Shown in pieces: positions 59,647-64,000 of a stretch of DNA of 64,000 bases (position 1 is the stretch's first letter; every line of letters begins with the position of its first letter). Below the pieces are notes generated by a model. It searched no databases. It was given only the letters and a program-made list of their open reading frames with translations, and had not been told where the DNA came from. The stretch covers positions 248,001 through 312,000 of the forward strand of contig NZ_FUWS01000004.1 in the NCBI RefSeq assembly GCF_900167435.1, given 5' to 3'. A program made the translations under genes and the position numbers. This DNA is from Marinactinospora thermotolerans DSM 45154. Lineage in GTDB: Bacteria; Actinomycetota; Actinomycetes; Streptosporangiales; Streptosporangiaceae.

Positions 59647-60378
59647 TCAGCCGAGCGTGGTGTCGTGCAGCACCACGCTCTCTTCGAGGGGGATCCGGCC
59701 GAGGGCGAGGTTGAACACCGGCGAGTCGGGCTTACCGGTGCCGAAAGCGATACCGAAGAGCAGTTTGAACTCGTCTGAGACACCCAGCTTCTTGCGTACC
59801 GTGTCGGCGAACAATCCGTGCACGGCCTGCGGAACCCCGTGAAAACCCCGCGCGTGCAGGGAGAGCAGGAAGTTCTGCCCGTACATGCCCACGTCACTGG
59901 CGGCGCGCACCCCGTCGCCGAGCTGTGGCACGAACAGCATCGCCACGTGCGGCGCACCGTAGAACCGCAGGTTGTCGCGTATCACCTCGTTGCGGCCCTC
60001 CTGGTCATCGCGTGCGATGCCGAGCTTGCCGTAGATCTTCGCGCCCTGGGACCGCGCGCGTTCCTGGTACACCCCATCGCCGTAGGTGTCGGTGAAGTCG
60101 GAGGAGAACCGCTGCTCGTCGTAGGCGGCGAGCAATTCGGCGCTGAGCTCGTCACGCGCGGCCCCGGAGACGACGTGGACCAGCCAGGGCTGGGTGTTGC
60201 TGTGCGAGGGCGCGCTCTGCGCGTCTTCGAGCACGCCGCGAATGACCTCGGGCGGCACGGGATCGGGCAGGAACTCCCGCACCGAGTGCCGGGACCTCAT
60301 CACGTCACTGAAAGACAATGCCGTGGTCGGCGATGTGACCTCGCTTGCCCCTGTGGAATGGGCGATCCGCTGGTTCAT
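59647..60378 (-). CDS. Nitroreductase family protein
   Basis: A 243-residue FMN-dependent nitroreductase. SDVMRSRHSVREFLPDPVPP is the FMN-phosphate site (RxSxR), AQSAPSHSNTQPWLVHVVSG the classical SxxNxQPW segment, ASDVGMYGQNFLLSLHARGF and FGTGKPDSPVFNLAL the remaining FMN loops. Likely reduces nitro-aromatics or quinones with NAD(P)H. ATG 60378 follows GGTGAGGGG. A merR gene lies directly upstream, reading the same way, and the promoter/operator for this gene overlaps its 3' end. Confidence 0.93.
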   Translation of the reverse strand: MNQRIAHSTGASEVTSPTTALSFSDVMRSRHSVREFLPDPVPPEVIRGVLEDAQSAPSHSNTQPWLVHVVSGAARDELSAELLAAYDEQRFSSDFTDTYGDGVYQERARSQGAKIYGKLGIARDDQEGRNEVIRDNLRFYGAPHVAMLFVPQLGDGVRAASDVGMYGQNFLLSLHARGFHGVPQAVHGLFADTVRKKLGVSDEFKLLFGIAFGTGKPDSPVFNLALGRIPLEESVVLHDTTLG

Positions 60379-60397
60379 GCCCCTCACCGTGCAACCT

Positions 60398-60418
60398 TCA
60401 CATATATGTGAGGGTCAA
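60398..60418 (-). promoter_or_regulatory. MerR-type promoter of the nitroreductase gene
   Basis: Reading leftward: TTGACC (60418-60413) followed by the perfect palindrome TCACATATATGTGA (60411-60398). The dyad lies in the -35/-10 spacer as expected for MerR activation and overlaps the stop codon of the adjacent merR gene. Confidence 0.75.
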
Positions 60419-60825
60419 TGTGATGTGACCGGACTCTCCTTGGGAGCCGGATCCGACGCGCGGTCCTCCGCGCGGCCCAGCGCCTCGATGTAGCGCGAGA
60501 TCGCGTCGCGGTTCCGGGTGAGGCACTCGATCCTCTCCGTCATCCGGTCGCGCTCGCGCTCCAGTAGGGCGCGCAGCTCCGAATCGGGATCCGCGACCAC
60601 GATGTCCTCCGTGTGGTCGATGCAGGGCAACAAATCGCGGATGATCCGCGTCGGAAGCCCGGCATCGAGCAATCCGCGAATCTGACGTACCCGGTCCACC
60701 AGGTACTCGTCGTAGTCCCGGTAACCGTTGTCCAGCCGCCGCGGCGCGATCAGCCCCTGCTCCTCGTAGTACCGCAGCATCCGAGGCGGAACCTGAGCCC
60801 GCTTCGCCAGCTCACCGATGCGCAT
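60415..60825 (-). CDS. MerR family transcriptional regulator
   Basis: A 136-residue MerR protein: MRIGELAKRAQVPPRMLRYY with EEQGLIAPRRLDNGYRDYDE, then RVRQIRGLLDAGLPTRIIRD and a coiled-coil (ALLERERDRMTERIECLTRN). A single Cys near residue 67 (LLPCIDHT) replaces the multi-Cys metal site. ATG 60825 has GGGAG upstream. It likely activates the downstream nitroreductase in response to an electrophile or redox compound. Confidence 0.93.
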   Translation of the reverse strand: MRIGELAKRAQVPPRMLRYYEEQGLIAPRRLDNGYRDYDEYLVDRVRQIRGLLDAGLPTRIIRDLLPCIDHTEDIVVADPDSELRALLERERDRMTERIECLTRNRDAISRYIEALGRAEDRASDPAPKESPVTSH

Positions 60826-60959
60826 ACCGCTCCCTATTCGCCGCCTTGGACTTCGCGGCAAGCGCCGGGACCCCGGGCCGACCGCGACGTGACCGAAGAT
60901 CGTCTCAACTGTAGAGGCCGATTCACTGGTCGGTTTGCGGTGGCATGTGAGGGGTGCGG

Positions 60960-61265
60960 TAAAGGCGAGAACTGTTCCGGCTTGCGCTCGTAGAGGTGGT
61001 GAAGGCGTCGGCAGCCGGACGGCCAGAACACGGTCCGGCGATGTCGGCCCGGGTATCGGGGCGACTCGAGGCCCTTGCCAGCGAGGCGGCACCGGATGCC
61101 GTGGAAAGCGAGCCGGCGCCGCAGGCGAGAATGGTCGTGGCCTTTGTCGCCGTGGGGCTTACCGGGCCGTCGGCGTCGCGGACCGCCGCGGGAACGGATG
61201 GGTGGAATGCCGCGGACCAGGGGAACGAGAGCCTGGCTGTCGTGGAGACGGCGGAGATGCCGCCA
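60960..61265 (-). pseudogene. IS5-type transposase C-terminal relic
   Basis: The leftward translation GKPHGDKGHDHSRLRRRLAF, HGIRCRLAGKGLESPRYPGR, HRRTVFWPSGCRRLHHLYER, KPEQFSPL matches the C-terminal third of IS5-group transposases (compare HGDKGYD, GIRHRIARKGIESS, GRHRWVVERT, GCRRLHRRYERKAEHF). The catalytic Glu region (RHRWVVERT) is degraded to RHRRTVFWP. The preceding THDSQALVPLV segment is in a similar frame. No inverted terminal repeats were found. Confidence 0.65.
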
Positions 61266-61346
61266 AGGGCCGGCCCTGGGCGTCGTGCGCCCCGGCGGGG
61301 TGATCAGCCGCGTGGGGTCCCGCGGTGCGAACAGGCCCCGATCGGT

Positions 61347-61547
61347 ATGGGCAGCCTGTTCCGCCACAACATCCGGCTGGCGGGCGGACCCGCCCCGGTA
61401 CGCGCCCACATCGACGGCCTGTCGCCCGACATCCTGGACGACGCCATCGAGCCGGGCAAGGTCTTCGACGCCACCACCGACCTGTCCGCTGTCCCCGCCG
61501 GGTACCGGGACATGGACGGACGCAGGAGCCCGAGGGTCCAGCCCTGA
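61347..61547 (+). pseudogene. C-terminal fragment of a zinc-type alcohol dehydrogenase
   Basis: The frame reads GSLFRHNIRLAGGPAPVRAH, IDGLSPDILDDAIEPGKVFD, ATTDLSAVPAGYRDMDGR, which is the last 65 residues of a threonine/alcohol dehydrogenase-type MDR enzyme (RTVxLDEVPxGYRAMDxR motif). The rest has been lost, probably through the IS5-type insertion to its left. Confidence 0.65.
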
Positions 61548-61750
61548 CCGACCGCCGATGGGTGGCCGTGGCGATGGCGCGGTGGCCCTACGACGGTCAC
61601 CCGCGCCATCGCGGGGCTGAGCGGGAAACCCCGACCGCGTAGCCGATCAGGAGACACGTGGCGGATCGCCATGGCTTGGGGAGAACCGGGTCGTGTGACC
61701 GTCCGCCGCGCACCGGCCCACGTCCGCGCCGCGCGTCCGCGGTGCCCCGC

Positions 61751-62629
61751 CTAGGGGCGGGAACGGCGCGCCAGCGCCGCCAGGATCTCCTCGGCGTGGG
61801 TCCACGGCAGCGCCGCCCCCGCCTGGGGAAGCAGGTGGCGGCGCGCTGTGGGGATGATCTCCGCCAGTCCCGCGCCGTGGTCGGGGGAGTGGACGGCGCT
61901 GGTGTCACGGCCGCCGTACCACAGGTCGACCGGGACGGTGATCTCTCCCGGGTCGAAGGTCCAGCGGCGGAAGGCCAGTACCAGGTCGCGCGCGTAGCCG
62001 GCCCCTCCCTGGGTGAAACCCTCGGCCAGCGCCCTGCGGTAGGGACGCTCGAACAGCGGGTCGGCGTAGAGCGCGCGGTCGATCTCGGAGGCCGTCTCCA
62101 TGACGACCCGCCACATCGTGTCCGCGTCCGTCCCGGTGAACGCATCCTCGAAACCGTCGGGGTCGGTCGCCGCGTGACGCACCAGCGCGAGCACGTCGGG
62201 GTCGAGGAGGCCGGTGAAGCGCGGGTGGGCGAGCTCGTCCGTTCCCGACACCACCGCCACCGCGTCGGCACCGCCGAGCGCCGCGCACGCCAAGGCGAAC
62301 GGCCCTCCGTTGGAGAAGCCGACCACGCCGAACCCGGACAGTCCCAGTTGCGCGGCGAGCGCGTCGACGTCGGCCGCCCAGTCGTTCAGGGTGCGCCCCG
62401 GAGCCGGGTCCGAAGCGCCCACCCCCGGGCGGTCCACGCAGATAAGGCGCGTGTCCAGCCGGTCGAGCACGTCGGCGCCGAACCCCAGGTCGCGTCCCAT
62501 GCCCGCGCCGGAGCAGAACACGACCGGTCGTCCCTGGACGGGACCCCACTGCGCCCAGCCGAGTGCCCGCCCATCCGGTGTCCGCACCACGCCGGAGTCC
62601 CGTGGCCGGGTGATCGCCTGTCGTCGCAC
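61751..62629 (-). CDS. Alpha/beta hydrolase
   Basis: A 292-residue hydrolase. VVFCSGAGMGRDLGFGADVL is the oxyanion region, LICVDRPGVGASDPAPGRTL the strand-4 motif, GFGVVGFSNGGPFALACAAL the nucleophile elbow with the unusual sequence GFSNGG, and LPQAGAALPWTHAEEI the His region. GTG 62629 start. Stand-alone gene with no visible ribosome site. Substrate unknown. Confidence 0.87.
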   Translation of the reverse strand: MRRQAITRPRDSGVVRTPDGRALGWAQWGPVQGRPVVFCSGAGMGRDLGFGADVLDRLDTRLICVDRPGVGASDPAPGRTLNDWAADVDALAAQLGLSGFGVVGFSNGGPFALACAALGGADAVAVVSGTDELAHPRFTGLLDPDVLALVRHAATDPDGFEDAFTGTDADTMWRVVMETASEIDRALYADPLFERPYRRALAEGFTQGGAGYARDLVLAFRRWTFDPGEITVPVDLWYGGRDTSAVHSPDHGAGLAEIIPTARRHLLPQAGAALPWTHAEEILAALARRSRP

Positions 62630-62703
62630 AACCGGTCACCCTAGGACGAGTCGCGCGGCCCGGCCAGTGGTTTTCCGGTGGAGTCGCCCCGTCCTGGCCG
62701 TCG

Positions 62704-64000
62704 TCAGGTGCTCGTGAGGACGACGAGGCGCTGGGTCGCCCGGGTCATCGCGACATAGCGGTCGACCGCTCCCTCGATTCCCGTACCGAACCTCTCGGGG
62801 TCGACGAGGACGACCAGGTCGAACTCGAGTCCCTTGGCCAGTTGCGGGGTCAGCGACCGGACGCGGGGCGTCGCCGGCAGCGCGGGACCGCCGATGACGC
62901 AGGCGACGCCGTCCGCGTGCTCGGCGAGCCAGGCGTCGAGGATCGCGTCCAGCTCCGAGACGGACCCGTGGACCACGGGAACACCGCTGGCGCGGATGGA
63001 GGTCGGCACGTTGGCGTCTGGCAGCGCGGCCCGGATGACGGGCTCGGCCTCCGCCATGACCTCCTCCGGTGTCCGGTAGTTGATGCTCAATGAGGCCAGG
63101 GCGACCTGGTCGAACCCGACCCGTTCGAGCCGGTCCCGCCACGACTCGGTGAACCCGTGCCTGGCCTGGGCGCGGTCCCCGACGATGGTGAAGCTCCGGG
63201 AGGGGCAGCGCAGCAGCAGCATCTGCCACTCCGCGTCGGTCAGTTCCTGGGCCTCGTCCACGACGATGTGCGCGAACGGGCCGGCGAGCGGGTCCGCCTC
63301 GGTTCCGGGCAGCGCGGCGTCGTCGATCAGGCTGTCCTGCAGGTCGCGCCCGCGCAGCATCGTCACCGCGCCCTCGCCGTCGTCGTCGGCCTCCAGGATG
63401 TCGTGGATGACGTGGGACATGCGCTCGCGTTCCACGGCGACGGCGGCCCTGCGCCGGCGCCTGCGCCGTGCCGCCTCGGGGTCACCCAGCCGCCGCCGCG
63501 CCGCGTCCAGGAGCGGCAGGTCGCAGACCGTCCAGGCGTGGGCGTCCTCGCGCTGGAGCTTGCGGATGTCGTCGATGGCGAGCCAGGGGGCGCACTTGCG
63601 CAGGTAGGCGGGGACCGTCCACAGGTCGGCGACGATGTCGGTCGCCTCAAGCAGCGGCCACGCCCGGCCCAGGGCCCTGACCAGTTCCGCGTTGCGCAGC
63701 AGCGACCTGCGGAGCAGGGCGGGGGGAACGTCGTCATCGTCGTTGCGCTCCACCAGGATCGTGACCAGTTCCTCCAGAAGCTGCTCGCGTGCCTCGTTGT
63801 GCGGGGTCCCGGGTTCCAGCGCGTCGAACGCCTCGGCCCAGTCGTCGGCGCTCACCCGGATGTCGGCCCAGTCGGTCGTGACCGTCATCCCCCGGGTGGG
63901 GGGCTGTTCGTAGAACTTGACGGCCTCGTCGACCGCCTTCACCAGGTCCGCGGACGACTTCAGGCGGGCCACCTCCGGATCGGTCTCGGTCCTCGCCGTG
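62704..64000 (-). CDS. helR: HelR/HelD-like RNA polymerase recycling ATPase (N-terminus off the window)
   Basis: The last 432 residues of a superfamily-1 helicase-like ATPase. Motif II is IVVDEAQELTDAEWQMLLLR, motif III FTIVGDRAQARHGFTESWRD, motif IV region ALASLSINYRTPEEVMAEAE and motif V/VI QLAKGLEFDLVVLVDPERFG, VDRYVAMTRATQRLVVL. The SFTIVGDRAQARHGFTESW block is characteristic of actinomycete HelR, which removes stalled or rifamycin-bound RNA polymerase. The Walker A lies outside the window. Expression elements are not visible. Confidence 0.88.
   Translation of the reverse strand, partial: TARTETDPEVARLKSSADLVKAVDEAVKFYEQPPTRGMTVTTDWADIRVSADDWAEAFDALEPGTPHNEAREQLLEELVTILVERNDDDDVPPALLRRSLLRNAELVRALGRAWPLLEATDIVADLWTVPAYLRKCAPWLAIDDIRKLQREDAHAWTVCDLPLLDAARRRLGDPEAARRRRRRRAAVAVERERMSHVIHDILEADDDGEGAVTMLRGRDLQDSLIDDAALPGTEADPLAGPFAHIVVDEAQELTDAEWQMLLLRCPSRSFTIVGDRAQARHGFTESWRDRLERVGFDQVALASLSINYRTPEEVMAEAEPVIRAALPDANVPTSIRASGVPVVHGSVSELDAILDAWLAEHADGVACVIGGPALPATPRVRSLTPQLAKGLEFDLVVLVDPERFGTGIEGAVDRYVAMTRATQRLVVLTST

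Noticed and set aside
1-64000. tRNA or rRNA genes, replication origin, phage attachment sites
   Set aside because: No cloverleaf with T-loop GTTCRA/CCA end, no rRNA blocks, no DnaA-box clusters and no integrase gene were noticed.

Overview
The window is 64 kb of very GC-rich DNA (roughly 70% by eye) with strong G/C third-codon bias, many GTG starts, many TetR-type regulators and short intergenic regions. Several proteins are typical of actinomycetes: a HelR-like RNA polymerase recycling ATPase, a deazaflavin (F420)-type nitroreductase, a DinB/DUF664 protein, a stand-alone Clp-N protein with a small HTH partner, and a GPP34 protein. A Nocardiopsis-like member of the Streptosporangiales is my best guess, but this is inference. 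No rRNA, tRNA, phage genes or cas genes were seen. The region reads as chromosomal accessory or arm-like DNA: small regulator-plus-target modules separated by decaying genes and transposon debris.

Layout. 1-5.8 kb: winged-helix AlkZ-like protein (cut by the window edge), two TetR regulators, DinB, MarR, cupin and a methyltransferase. 6-8.5 kb: a decayed hydrolase, an SDR oxidoreductase, a broken SnoaL-like gene and a TetR gene with paired operators. 8.7-13.5 kb: a two-component system divergent from a membrane serine hydrolase, a His-rich methyltransferase and a small membrane protein. 13.6-17.3 kb: an ECF-like sigma factor overlapping a 56-residue gene, prolyl aminopeptidase, and a tightly overlapping tetR-membrane protein-nitroreductase operon. 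18.6-21.6 kb: an HTH/Clp-N/hydrolase/atypical GH1 operon behind a long nested palindrome. 21.6-25 kb: an SDR, then a prolyl oligopeptidase preceded by two tiny ORFs. 25.8-33 kb: DUF1772 protein, hydrolase, Tyr/Trp/Gly-rich secreted peptide, PadR-DUF1048, beta-lactamase-like hydrolase, a frameshifted lipoprotein, and a secreted pectate lyase with LacI-type operators on both sides.

33.2-45.5 kb is the most disturbed part. It contains four separate Tn3-transposase fragments, lower-GC cargo (VOC protein and two unknowns), frameshifted DUF6924 and DUF1963-like genes, a small secreted peptide, a pentapeptide-repeat protein, an SDR, a two-copy CRISPR-like direct repeat and a GPP34 protein. A DUF418/TetR module with three tandem operators and a truncated RibD-type reductase sit between two pieces of one Tn3 transposase gene.

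45.6-64 kb returns to ordinary gene modules: a second two-component system, MFS transporter/ArsR pair, ABC exporter with a reductase behind a MerR/SoxR-type promoter, GXWXG/DUF4334 protein, nucleoside deaminase, Gfo/Idh/MocA oxidoreductase with a CebR-like operator, quinone oxidoreductase/TetR pair, MerR/nitroreductase pair, an IS5-type transposase relic beside an alcohol dehydrogenase tail, a hydrolase, and the C-terminal part of a HelR-like ATPase running off the end.

Much of the biology visible here is local regulation: at least ten regulators lie beside their probable target and an inverted-repeat operator can be read. The strongest candidates for something undescribed are (i) two tiny ORFs leading into the prolyl oligopeptidase gene at 22.6-25.05 kb, (ii) the HTH/Clp-N/hydrolase/GH1-like operon whose glycosidase has altered substrate-binding motifs, and (iii) the aromatic-rich secreted peptide at 27.6 kb.
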